Positions 1-10,379 of a stretch of DNA of 64,000 nucleotides are shown here, in pieces; position 1 is the stretch's first letter, and each line of letters begins with the position of its first letter. The stretch comes from Latrodectus hesperus (taxonomy: Eukaryota; Arthropoda; Arachnida; Araneae; Theridiidae), in contig CM075857.1 of the NCBI GenBank assembly GCA_037975125.1, positions 20,348,997-20,412,996 of the forward strand, in the 5' to 3' direction. The notes under the pieces were generated by a model. That model worked only from the letters and a program-made list of their open reading frames with translations, searched no databases and was not told where the DNA came from. The translations under genes and the position numbers were made by a program.

Positions 1-630
1 CATGAGAACTTTTAAATCAGCGAATGCAAAGGAAATAATAATTATTATGCTTATATTTTAGTCATATGAGTTGATGCATATCTGTAAAGTGGTAAAAGAT
101 ATTTCGATATTGGAAACATCTGTTAAAATCTACAAAATTATTTTTAAACAGTTTTAAAATTTTTTCAATTTAACAGTTATTACATAAACTTTCCATAAAA
201 ATACGAAAAATAGATCCAACCTAACATACTTACTTATTTTTATGAAAATGGAGGAATTATAATAGGATAAACAACTTTGAACTCCTCATCTTAATAAAAT
301 ATGATAAACAAGTAAAAATTTTAATAATTAAGCTTTATATTCGCAGATGATGATGTCCGCTGGGGAAATGATTTTGTTGATAATAAAGCATATTCAATAT
401 TTTTATTATGTGAACAATACATCTTGGTCTAACCAATCCATGTGAACGAAAAAGAATTTTAATTTTAACTGTTTTAAAATACTTAAAATGTTTTATTTTG
501 ACTAAGTTAACTCATCTGAAGTTTAAAATAATATCAACACTTATTTATTGATTTTTGAAGTTCTTTCTACGTTAATTAATATTAAAATTTAAACGCCAAG
601 AAATCAAAAATATTATTGTGTGTTTATATA
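1..630. other. AT-rich non-coding stretch
   Basis: No open frame, repeat or RNA signal could be supported here. The stretch is AT-rich and ends at the TA that flanks the Tc1-like element. If the exon at 18947-19086 continues toward low coordinates, this could be intron. Confidence 0.5.
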
Positions 631-851
631 TACTCGTGTCCATAAATCAAGGATAATGCAAGTTCACGCAAAGAAAGAGACAGAAGCAAAACAAATGTGA
701 ATTATTTGTAAAGTCGTTGGCAAAAAGTTTAGAGCAAAAAAGATGTTATATGTTTGACATCATTAATAATAATTGCGATTTTTACTCCCTGGAGGGAATT
801 TCATTAAAGAACCTATTTACAAAAACCAATATAATATGGTTGGTATGATAA

Positions 852-1885
852 TTAATACATAGTATGCCCCCCAGACGATGCAATACAACGCCTAGGCATA
901 CTGAGTATCAAATTATCGATCTGATCTTGGGGAATATTACACAACTCATCAAGCAATGCTCTCCGAAGTTCCAGTAGACATGTGGGAGAGGGTTGACGGG
1001 CTGCAGTTAGTCAGCCAAGCATGTCCCACACATTCTCTATTGGATTCAAATCCAGTGAGTATGCTGGCCAGTCCATACGGGTGATATCCTCCGATTGAAG
1101 GCATTCGTCTACAATGTTTGCACGGTAAGGACGGTCGTTGTCATCCATAAACAGAAATTCTGCACCCATGGCACTCCGAAACAAACGTATATGTTGTTCT
1201 AGAATGACATCCCGATAGATGTGGCTTGTCATAGTTACATTCTGAACATGCAGGTTAGTTCTGGAACCCAGAATAATTCCTCCCTAAACAAGCAATCTTG
1301 CACCACTGTAACGGTGTCGTTCAATGGTGTTCTCTTGGTGGTAACGGGTACCTGGCCCTCACCATATGAAAATCCGGCGAGAATCAGACTGAAAGCTAAA
1401 CCTGGACTCGTCGGAAAACATCCCACAAGACCACTGTTGCGGTGACCAAAATGCATGCTCTCTACTAAAGGTTAACCGCAGGCCACAGTGAGTTGCGGTA
1501 AGTGGATCACATCTGACAGGCATAAGAGCATATAGATCAACGTGCCCTAAGCGTCTGTACACTTTCTGCCTTGAAACTAAGGTACCAGTAGCTGAAGAGA
1601 GCTGACGAAACAGGTCTGATGCTGTACTCCGTCTCTTTCTTTTGGCAGTAACTGCCAAATACCGGTCCTCATTCGGCGTTGTAACTCGGGGGCGACCTGT
1701 GCTGTAACGGTTGCAAGATGATGGTAATCATCTTACCATCATCTTGCAACCGTTACCAAAGCCTGGAGATGACACTCTGAGTGATTTCAAGTTCCTCTGA
1801 CACTTCCAGCTGGGTACGTCCACATTCCAGACGGCCGATAATTCTACCACGTAAAACATCATCCAAATGCTTCCTTTGTGCCATA
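852..1885 (-). pseudogene. Tc1-like transposase (broken)
   Basis: This encoded a DDE transposase that cut and pasted the surrounding element. Reading the minus strand from the ATG at 1885, the N-terminal helix-turn-helix part starts MAQRKHLDDVLRGRI and contains ECGRTQLEVSEELEITQSV. Then come the linker, the first catalytic Asp in MFSDESRFSF, the second in the FMDDNDRPYRA block and the Glu in LDLNPIENVWD. The spacing between the last two is 34 residues (DD34E). The C-terminus ends near 852 with a PRRC-type motif. Breaks: a foldback at 1704-1756 introduces TAA; a stop follows RRIFIW at about 1360, where the family has Arg (CGA to TGA is likely); a frameshift lies between about 1235 and 1360. 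The order of domains and family motifs make the assignment firm; it cannot make active protein. Confidence 0.88.
1704..1756. repeat. 24-bp perfect inverted repeat inside transposase
   Basis: The arms 1704-1727 and 1733-1756 are exact reverse complements with a 5-nt loop. The structure lies inside the Tc1 transposase, where related genes have ordinary linker codons, and it creates an in-frame TAA. It is therefore a secondary change in this copy and not part of the transposon design. Confidence 0.9.
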
Positions 1886-2334
1886 ACTATGCGGTTATTG
1901 CTCTGAAAGGCCTTTTAATCGCTTGTGAACAATTTTACCTCTTTGCAACCATTCCTTATATACCCCTCTCTTGCACTCTCGTCATCGTGAAGTACTATCG
2001 GCTCCCTCTGGTGGTTTCCTGTTATTTGCATATTTTTCTTCAAGATGTGTGTGATAATTCTACATGTGAAATTTTTATTTTAGAGTTCAATTTCTGTGTG
2101 ATTCTGAATTATCCTTAATTTATGAACATGAGTGTAAATGGCGATTACTTGATTTATTCTCCTTGTCATAATAAGAGACACTGTTTAAAACGACTAAGCA
2201 CATTAATAAATTACACGATTATTTACGAATGCCCCTATGCTGTTGTAATATGGTTTGCAGAGGATTCCAGTTCTGCTTTCAACATTTTTTTGACCAAGGT
2301 TTTAAAATATACTTAATCTAGATGGAGTTAACCA

Positions 2335-2552
2335 GCAAACACAAACTGCCGGCAAAAATCTGGGCCGCTGCTGGCCAAGCCGGTTTACTGTTGGCCACGG
2401 CAAGCCGCTGATGGTTGTTTGATGGCCCAGCTCCGGCCATTACGGCCACGGATGAGTGCTGGCCAAAATAAACCGGGCCTGTGCTGGATGATGAGTAGTG
2501 GGCCAACAGATTCTGGCCATTGTTGGCCCTGAAGCTGTTGGACAGCCAAATT
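2335..2552. other. GC-rich patch dense in TGGCC/GGCCA
   Basis: This is a sharply bounded GC-rich segment in AT-rich surroundings. TGGCC or its complement recurs roughly every 15-25 bases. The minus strand carries two overlapping open frames of about 60 codons, but neither resembles a known domain and both look like by-products of the composition. I do not recognise the element. It may be an old repetitive family or a former minisatellite. Confidence 0.5.
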
Positions 2553-4040
2553 AAGACAACTTAAGAACATTAAGAACTTTATTTATTTGTAGCGCTATTT
2601 TTTATTTTATCAGCAAAGACTATTTTTTTAAATAACAGTTTTTTTGTGATGTTAATTCATTTTCAGATAACTTCTTACTTTTTAAACCCTTTAAAAACAG
2701 TTTTTCAGAAAGAAATTTAATTTTCACATTTATTGTGTATACCGCGTGACAATATGACGTCAGAACTGCACAATCTCTTTTGTTGTGAGTTTTATTTGAG
2801 TATTTTACAGAAAATACAGAGGTTAAAGTCAATTTTGATAGTAGGCATTATTTTGTGTTTGTTGCTTTTCTTATTGTAACTTATAACATAAAACCATTAA
2901 ATTTAAAGCCCAGATATTGGCCGAAATTATTCAAAATACCACTTGTTATCAAAGAGGCAAAATTTTTTTAATATCCATCTTGAGAATAATTTATTCATTT
3001 TATTAAAGAAAAGAATATAATTTAAGTTTAATCTTATTTATCAGTTAAGCATTTTTAATATTTTGAAATTGATATTTCATTCATTAACATGTTAGATGTG
3101 TTGTTTTACAGCTGTGTCACATGTTGGATCAGCTGTTTACTGATTGCAAATGTTTATGAAATCAAAACTTAGAAAAGAAAATAATATTGCCAAATTATAC
3201 ATAAGGGAAACAGTTCAGTCCTCTTTATTTATACATTTTATCCTTTTTCTGGCTTCTTTCAAAACTTGAATGTGTTAAAGAAAATTTTTTTATCAATAAC
3301 ATTTGGTATAAATATATTATACTGGAAAGTGACCTTTATATATTCTTATATAATTAATCAATTTTAAGTTTTAAGACATTTTCCACATTTTATCTATATC
3401 CAACATAGCCCGATTGAATATATTTTATCTTCTGCATATATAAAGGCAAAAAACCTTTTGTGTCAAATTAACTTTCATTTGGAACTAATAGATATTTTTT
3501 ATTTATAGAACTATCTACTCACAGATGTCATGCTGCAGAAATACAATAAATGGTATAATCTCTTACCATTTAGTACAACTTCCTCTACATCATTAAGTAT
3601 GTGTGACAGAGAAATTGTCTGTTTCAGTCGAGCACTATTATATTGGCATGGACAGATCTTAATTCATTGCTCTAAGCCTTATAACGCTCGATTTGCATGA
3701 TTCAGGACTTTCAGAATAAGAAGAATATATCAGATACTGACTTCTTCGCTTGATCATTGTTTAAAATTATGAGATTATTACATTTTGTATTGCAACATTT
3801 GTTCGATAAAAATAAACAACCAAAAATATATTGGGGAAAAACAAACAAATCAACATTTTTTTCTCAAAAGTTCTATAAAAAAATATTTATTCAACTGCCA
3901 GTTTTTTTTATAAGCATATATCTTGAAATTTTGGAACAGATAAGATGTTTTATGAAAGAATTCCTAGTTTCAAGATGGCTGATTTTAAAGATACTTTATA
4001 TAAATGTATTTGGATGTGAATGAAAATTTTGGTAAAAACC
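2553..4040. other. AT-rich non-coding stretch
   Basis: Mostly low-complexity AT-rich DNA. The only exon-like signal is at 3567-3618 (listed separately). The open frame at 3757-4023 on the plus strand is Lys/Phe/Ile-rich and looks like chance AT-rich translation. Confidence 0.5.
3567..3618 (-). CDS. weak candidate internal exon
   Basis: On the minus strand an AG precedes a 52-nt open segment (TISLSHILNDVEEVVLN plus one base) that ends at a consensus GTAAGA donor. The start frame is compatible with the phase-0 end of the exon at 18947-19086. Against it, the polypyrimidine tract is poor, the frame stays open on both sides, and the plus strand has a better acceptor (CTGTTTCAG) at the same place. 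Function unknown. Confidence 0.15.
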
Positions 4041-4056
4041 TAAATTGCGGGCGATG

Positions 4057-4074
4057 GCAGCGCCACCTGCAAGC
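4057..4074 (-). promoter_or_regulatory. CTCF-like motif
   Basis: The minus strand reads CTTGCAGGTGGCGCTG, which contains AGGTGGCGC, the core of the known insect/vertebrate CTCF consensus. It fits 12 of 14 positions of CCASYAGRKGGCRS. Binding is inference; short motifs of this kind also occur by chance and within repeats. Confidence 0.35.
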
Positions 4075-4164
4075 GTTATGTAAAAGGAGAAGAAATTTCC
4101 TATATGATGTACGGCGATTGTTTTTCTGTGCTTTATTATGATTTAAGAGTAAAACTGAGCCTCG

Positions 4165-4770
4165 TAACAGACATCTCGCATCATTCGAGTAAGTTTATGA
4201 ATTCGACCGAGAAAGAATGATAACCTATAGAAATTGCAGATTATTCTTCAACGAAATCGGTGGTCGTGTTGTATAACTCCAAGCAATTATGTTGCATATC
4301 TGTAATCGCTGGATACCCGAAAGAAAGGTGAATCAATGCAACCGATTGCAGTCACTTCGTTGCACCACAGCTCATGAGGACAGATACATTGTGCTTATGG
4401 CTGTAATGGACTGTTCAGCTATCACAAATCGCACCATAAAAGATTCGTATTTTAACACATCATTCGGTGTCCGTTTTCACCCTTTGACGTCATTTGCAGT
4501 TAAGTGGAATATTTGTAAAACGCCCATTGCTTCGTTAATTCTAGGCACCAAACCACAGATGTTTTTATGAAAGATGGACACAGAAGGAACGAACTTGTCT
4601 TTACTAACAAACGCCGCTTCTGCCTGCAACAGCACGATGGTCGGATTCAAGTCTATAGACATCTTGGTGAGAGACTGCTGAACTGTTAGATTATGCATCG
4701 CCACCCTGGTTCTGCACCCGCTATCATGGCCCACAATGGTTTTAAACTTTCCCTCTAGTCGACATTGCAT
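4165..4770 (+). pseudogene. Tc1-like transposase relic
   Basis: This is a decayed plus-strand transposase of a second Tc1-like family. Around 4200-4290 the frame gives EFDRERM-type N-terminal residues. A linker follows with RCTTAHEDRYIVLMAVMD, matching the TAREDR-IV-MAV type segment of Tc1 proteins. The catalytic-core piece FTNKRRFCLQQHDGRIQVY comes next, then HLGERLLN and a RHPGSAPAIMAHNG segment corresponding to the usual HTGP-PG-MVWG block. The first catalytic Asp (FTDES in relatives) is Asn here. Several frameshifts and stops are present, and the C-terminal third is missing. No TIRs were found, so the boundaries are approximate. Confidence 0.75.
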
Positions 4771-5382
4771 ACAAACTGAATTTTAGGCGATTTTATGACG
4801 TTTTAATCAGTGAGATGCTGAAGTCCTGAGAGAAGCATGGTTCTCTCTAATGCCTTCAGAACCTGTTAGCCCTATTTTAACAGGATAATGCATGACTATG
4901 TGAGGCACGAAATGTTCAAGAGCTCATTATCCATCAGATTGAGTTGATTACTTTGCATGTTTTTTCTTCGGATAATTTACGAATCCAAAAGAGTGGTCCA
5001 CCCTTATTACAAGTGCCCTAGGATACATCTCACTCTGCTACATCAAATCAATTTTAGCAATATGTGAAAGCGCATAGATAGCTATACCTCAAGGATACAT
5101 ACAAAGCCCATTTAATCTATGCCGAGATATGTGGAAGTGGTTATAGCTAAAAATATTGTTCCTTAAAGGTGAATCGGAAATATAAAATAAATTGTCCTCC
5201 AAGCGAGAGAGAAAAAACAGCTGTGGGCGTGGCAGGTCAAGTATTGGGGTCCTTGTATCTGAATTACGAAGACTTTGACCTTGCAACTGTTAAAGTAGTT
5301 AAAGTTTAATGTTAAAAGAAAATAATTTATAGCAACGCTTTAGTTGTTTTTAAATTTCTCGTTCTGTAGTTATATTTGATTA
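4771..5382. other. non-coding stretch, nothing recognised
   Basis: No supported gene. The minus-strand open frame at 5089-5286 has no recognisable domain. Confidence 0.4.
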
Positions 5383-5395
5383 ATGTATGGTTCTG

Positions 5396-5706
5396 TTGTT
5401 GTTGTTGTTATTTACTAATGACACTTGGACAAGCCAAGCTCGCTATGCTATGCGAATTTAAGTCAATTGGGAGCGTCTTTCGTTTTAATCAGAGCACCAT
5501 GAAGGTGAAAGTACGACTTTGCTCTACACACATGCCATAGGGACCCGTTTATAGGGTAGACAACCATTCCCACCGCATTCATACAAGGAAAAGACAAATA
5601 CAGGATAGATAGAGAGAGAAAGTACATCCATGCCTGAACCGGGATTCGAACCCAGAACCTCCTTATCCGCAGTCAGGCACGCTGACCACTAGACATGTTG
5701 GGTGGC
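5396..5706 (-). mobile_element. tRNA-headed SINE with target-site duplication
   Basis: Read on the minus strand it begins with a tRNA-like head. The A box is like TAGTGGTCAGCGTG and the B box is GGTTCGAATCC (RNA polymerase III internal promoter elements). The body ends in a (AAC)n tail, seen as (GTT)n at 5396-5410. A 13-bp direct repeat ATGTATGGTTCTG flanks it (5383-5395 and 5707-5719), which shows retroposition. The head matches the SINE at 55585-55850, while the last 130 bases match the tails of the SINEs at 28541 and 62049. Confidence 0.85.
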
Positions 5707-5719
5707 ATGTATGGTTCTG

Positions 5720-6117
5720 AATATATTTGTTTTTTAAATAAATTTTAGTTAACTATTTAATCAGTCTAATGTAAAATTTTCTAGAAATAACAAGTAAATT
5801 CAACAAGTTATGGGCCCAGGCAGTTATTAAACTGCAAATTAAGGTAAATTTGTAAGGCCATTAAGTTTCTTCCTTAAGCTATACTGTGTGCGTGCTAACC
5901 CTAATTTGATCGTTTCTTATAGCTAAAGAAATTAAAAGGATGGAATTGGCGAAAGTTTAAATAAAGCCATCATCAGGCAAAAGTGATTGACTGATTTGGA
6001 AATATAGAATAAAATTTATTATTACCATCCTGGTGCATTAGCAGTCATAGAATGAATTTTAATGAAACCAGAATTTTTTATTATGGAAGCTTCAACGGAT
6101 GAAAGAGAAAAGTAAGT
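5720..6117. other. AT-rich non-coding stretch
   Basis: Nothing recognisable was seen. If the Copia-like relic downstream was once full length, part of this could be its lost leader or LTR, but no LTR end was found. Confidence 0.3.
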
Positions 6118-6300
6118 TGGATCCTAGCAGAGCCCACACCCTTGGCGCAAATGAATTTTGTTGGTGATAATTGTGGTCTGCGCCAATCTTAGCAACTCTG
6201 CTTCGATTCACTTGATATAGTAAATCAAGCTATTTCTGGAATTTTGTTCTGGCATAGTGGTTTTTTTCAGTTTGTCGCCCAGGCTCGCCTAGGATTTTAC
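6118..6300 (+). mobile_element. about 180-bp MITE-like element, copy 1
   Basis: The left end (GGATCCTAGCAGAGCCCA) and the right end read in reverse complement (AAATCCTAGGCGAGCCTG) form imperfect terminal inverted repeats. The whole unit is homologous, in the opposite orientation, to 45313-45485. It has no coding capacity. It abuts the Copia-like relic, either as an insertion or as part of that element's leader. Confidence 0.6.
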
Positions 6301-7370
6301 TGAAAAATATACTGAAGACATAAAGAATTTTGAAAAAGAAAATGAAAACGTCATGAGGGTTTAAAGGAATTTTATAACAGAAGAAACTCTTCAAGAGGAC
6401 AGGAAGTATGATTTAGCTAAAGAAGTATGGGCAGAATTACATAAATTGTTTGAAACATCACCCGAAAACCAGTTATATAGTATTTGCTTACAGTTTTCTC
6501 ATTTCAAGTAGACTGAAAGTAGTGATATGGCATCTCATCTTTTCAAATTAAAGAATTTGTGGAATGAAATTAATTAGCTGGTTGGTTCTTAGTGAAGATA
6601 AAAGAAAAGTTGATAAATTGACGACACAATTGTGTTCTCATGAGAGAGAGAGAGTTTAAAAATTAAGATATCACCGATACAGTTGAGCAAGAAGCTCTTA
6701 CAATAAAAACAAAGAACAGTAAACAAAGTTTTAACACAAAAATGTAAAACGTTATTATTGTCACCTTAAAGGGCATTGGGTCAAGACTTGTCCAAAATGG
6801 CACCAAAAGTGCAGGTGGAAGGCCACCAAAACCCACTTCTGTATGAATCAAGTAAACTTATAAGTAAAGACAGTTCTTGCACAGCATCTGTCTTATAACT
6901 GCTGTCAGTTTATGGAGAAGTTTTCTCACATGCCTAAACATTGGGGAAGAAAAATGGACAAAAAAGCTCGGAAAGCTTACTTAATTGGATATGACTCAGA
7001 TGAAAGGATCAGATCAAATAATAGAACTAGTTTCTTTGGATTCAAGAAACTAGTTCTATTATTTGTTCACGAGATGTCACACTTGGTGAAAAACTTATAA
7101 ACTGCGAAGATAAAGTACAGCTTACTATTCAGGATCAGAATAGACCAGGACAAGTTTGTGAATCTGAGAATCAACAAAAAATGTGAAGATATGGAAAAGA
7201 AACATGGAAAAGATCCTATAAATAAAGATAAACTAGAATATGTTAACCAAAATAGTGTTCAAGCAAGAAGTTTTAGAAATAGAAGCGAATTAAAATGGCG
7301 AAAGTGTTTTGATGAATAAATTATGCTAGCTCAAGCTTTTCTTGCTGATTTTAAGAGAACGTAAGTTCAA
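6301..7370 (+). pseudogene. Copia-like retrotransposon relic (gag-pol)
   Basis: Fragments in order on the plus strand: a gag segment reading KYDLAKEVWAELHKLFETS with further Copia-type gag residues near 6520-6570. A zinc-knuckle remnant reads RYYCHLKGHWVKTC at about 6748-6790, with the first Cys of the CX2CX4HX4C motif replaced by Arg. After an internal deletion comes the segment past the integrase core, KMDKKARKAYLIGYDSDE, at 6955-7005, then RDVTLGEKLINCEDKV at about 7070-7115. Protease, the catalytic integrase and reverse transcriptase are missing. Many stops and frameshifts plus a foldback at 7015-7065 make it dead. No 3' LTR was seen. Confidence 0.75.
7015..7065. repeat. 22-bp perfect inverted repeat inside the Copia relic
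   Basis: The arms 7015-7036 and 7044-7065 are exact reverse complements with a 7-nt loop. The hairpin replaces codons between the GYDSDE segment and RDVTLGEK, where related proteins have ordinary sequence, so it arose after insertion. Confidence 0.88.
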
Positions 7371-7823
7371 TTATTGAATAATAGTATAGCCTGTTATTTG
7401 ACAAATAAATCTTGCTGTGATATCTCTAGTCTTTCATAAAACTGCATTTTGGATGAACAGCAAATAATATGTGTGTATTTGTTTAAATATATGTCTCTAA
7501 ATAAAAATAATTTAATCAAAAATTAACTCATTGAAACAAATGTACAGTTTATTTAATTGAGTGAGTTAATTTTCAGCTAAATTAATTTTCGGAAACTTTC
7601 AACAACTTCATTTAATAAAATTAGTTGTTTATAAGGCAGTTAACATTAATATAAGTAAGGTAACTATTGTTAACTATATGTATGAAAAATACTCTAATAT
7701 TTCAATTTTTTTTTAATACTCACAAAAATATGAGTGGTGTAAATTTTTAAAGAGTATTTATTATAATATTGTTTTTTTCAATGAAACAATTCAATTACGA
7801 AGGTCAAATCAATTTTATATTGC

Positions 7824-7917
7824 TTAAAAATAAATAATATTTATGCATAAGAGAAATTTATATAATTTCATTGTAATTGTATAAATTTCTCTTATACATA
7901 AATATTATTTATTTTTA
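7824..7917. repeat. imperfect 42-bp-arm hairpin
   Basis: Arms of about 42 bases (7824-7867 and 7874-7917) pair with about two mismatches around a short loop. It is AT-rich, and no terminal duplication or coding content was seen. Confidence 0.8.
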
Positions 7918-9007
7918 GTAATAGTAAATAATTTTATGTAAATAATTCTAGTAAATAATTTTATGAAAAGATGAATAAAAATGTAAAATCAATTGACATG
8001 CATATAAAAATATAAATGTTTTTTTTTATTTTGATTGAAAAATTTTATTTACTTTAAATCTCACAAAATTTTCATGATATTATCATACTTTGATATATTG
8101 GAACTTAGAAATCTTATAATTTTGATGATAAAAAATATTATGTGAAACCAATGTTGTGTTTATGCATATTTTATCATTTTTTGCCCCCAACATTCTCAAG
8201 TTTTTTTTCCTCTGAAAAGTTTGATATTCATTAGCATCATCATACCCTATATTTTCTTTCCATCCATTTTTTTATGTTTAAATACAGTTATATAGTAAAT
8301 TTTATCAATAATTTCTTATATTCGTGCGCTAAATTCTATGGTTTAGCTCATACTAATAGCTCTAATAAGAGGCTTAATGCTTTTCTGATTTTTAATACTT
8401 AAATTAAAATAATCTTTCTCCATCGCAGTAACTCAATAATTATTTAAAAAACGAAAGGATTTAGATTACGCTTGAAAAACAGAAATCCATCTAATTCTCT
8501 CTGCATGATAAATTGGTTCTAAAAGCTTAATTAATATTTTAAAAATGCTCAAATTCCAATTAAATATTTTTATACTTACTAATGATATATTCATTATTAC
8601 TAACAATAAAGAATTAGTTCTTCCCAAATGTATTTTTATATAAAATTTTAAAGTTAGTCGAAATAAATAAAACATCTATGTCGATGGCAATTAAAATATT
8701 TTTATAGTTTCTTATTGTAATAATATTTTAATCATGATCAGCAATCAAATCTGACACCTAAGTAATTATTACTGTTTCCTCCAATTCTTTGTCAATCTGA
8801 CAGGCAGGTTGTATTTGATAATTTTTTCTTTGGTGTTATTTGAAATCAACGCGCTCGCGCGAATATACAAAATATAACATAAATATTTCTACATTGTTCA
8901 GTTTATAATTTCAATTTAAAACTCAATAATATTTCAATACTATAAATTCGGTTTATAACTCAATTTACGAAGCAGATAATGGTGAAGCAAAACTCAATAT
9001 AAAGGTT

Positions 9008-9014
<7 letters not shown>

Positions 9015-9050
<36 letters not shown>
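9015..9050. repeat. poly(A) tract
   Basis: A run of 36 A follows a run of T. No retroposon body could be recognised immediately upstream, so it is treated as a simple repeat. Confidence 0.9.
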
Positions 9051-9052
<2 letters not shown>

Positions 9053-10270
9053 ATAGATTCTTTTAAACACAATACTATACATTAACTGACAAAACTTTAA
9101 AAATCTGAAAATGATGCTGCCATCTAGTGAAAAATATAGGGAATATTTTCTTGCTGAAAATCCCTAGGGATTAGCCCGACTGAATTTTTAAAAATGTTGT
9201 AAATTTTTTTAATTCCGATAAATTTAAGTCTGTAGATACAGGAAACCAATTCATGATATTCCCTTTTTTTTTTAGAAAACTTCTTTCTACTAATTTACAA
9301 AAGATTTTGAAATAATTCTGTTTTGTTTGAACTTTTAAATTTACATTAAATCAAATTTTGTTGAATCATTACTTTTTAAAATAAAGTAAATCAAAATTAC
9401 TGCATCTAAAAGGACTAGAATATTGCAGGAATTAATTTTTAATAGTTTATCCCTTAAAATTATAAAATTGTATTCTGAATTTTTATTTTTAGAAATAATT
9501 TTCATGAAAAAAATGCGTGATACTTTTTCTTATCTAATTTATGCAGGAAAAATAGATATTGAAAATTTTTTGCATACAATGTTTATTCTTAATTCTTCTA
9601 TAATTTCAAGTAAGCAGGAAAACTGCATTTTTATGATAATTGTATACATTAATTTTCTTCATCAAAAGAAGTTGGAGAAAATGCCTTTACATAATAGATT
9701 TAATAAAATTTTAAATTTGTAAAAAAACTTAGTGAAAATACTTATTAAATGCTTAATTTAAATCTTAGCTCAGCATTTTTTCTAAATTTAATTTCAGTAT
9801 GAAAATAATTTATAAAATATATTTCTGCATAATCTTAAATGAAAAAATTTAATTAAATGTATGCTTATTAGTTTACATATTTTTAATAAAAAATTTTTAG
9901 AGCATAAAGGAAAGAAAAACTACTAAAGCATTTTGATCAACAAGCATATTTCAGAATTTCGTTACAAATAATGGTTTACTATAAAATTCTTTCGTTTATT
10001 TTCTCTTCAGCAGATGGCAGCACTAAGCATATTAATCTATTGAATTCTCAATTTTTCTTTTGTATGTTAACTATTCAAAAAATAAAAGAATAAGTTCATT
10101 TTCCTAAGAAAAACATTCAAGTTTATTTTTTCACATATTAAAGTGAATACTTTTAAAGTTCAAGCTTTAGCTGCGCATCATTATATTTTGGAAATAAAAT
10201 TAATGAATATTCTACATTAAATATTAAATTAACAATATAAAAAAAATTAAAACATTAAATTTCTTACTTT

Positions 10271-10379
10271 AAGTTTGCTATATCAGTTGAGTATTGATAT
10301 TTGATATGAATATATCGATACTCATATGACATCGATATATTTATATGAAATATCAATATTAAACTGAGATAGCTAACTT
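10271..10379. repeat. imperfect 49-bp-arm hairpin
   Basis: The arms 10271-10319 and 10331-10379 pair with a handful of mismatches around an 11-nt loop. The arms are longer and more diverged than the 22-24 bp foldbacks, so this may be an older event or a small MITE. Confidence 0.7.

Larger units (their letters stand above)
631..2136 (-). mobile_element. Tc1-like DNA transposon with TIRs
   Basis: This is a 1.5-kb Tc1/mariner-superfamily element. The left end begins TA-CTCGTGTCCATAAATCAA and the right end reads as a near match in reverse complement (ACTCATGTTCATAAATTAA, then AGGATAAT), flanked by TA on both sides, as expected for Tc1 insertion. The ends are diverged from each other by several substitutions, so the copy is old. 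The transposase lies on the minus strand between the ends and is broken. A separate fragment of the left end occurs at 26034-26092. Confidence 0.85.

Noticed and set aside
2318..2570. Two minus-strand frames in the GC-rich TGGCC patch
   Set aside because: Composition alone opens these frames; the peptides overlap in two frames and show no domain.
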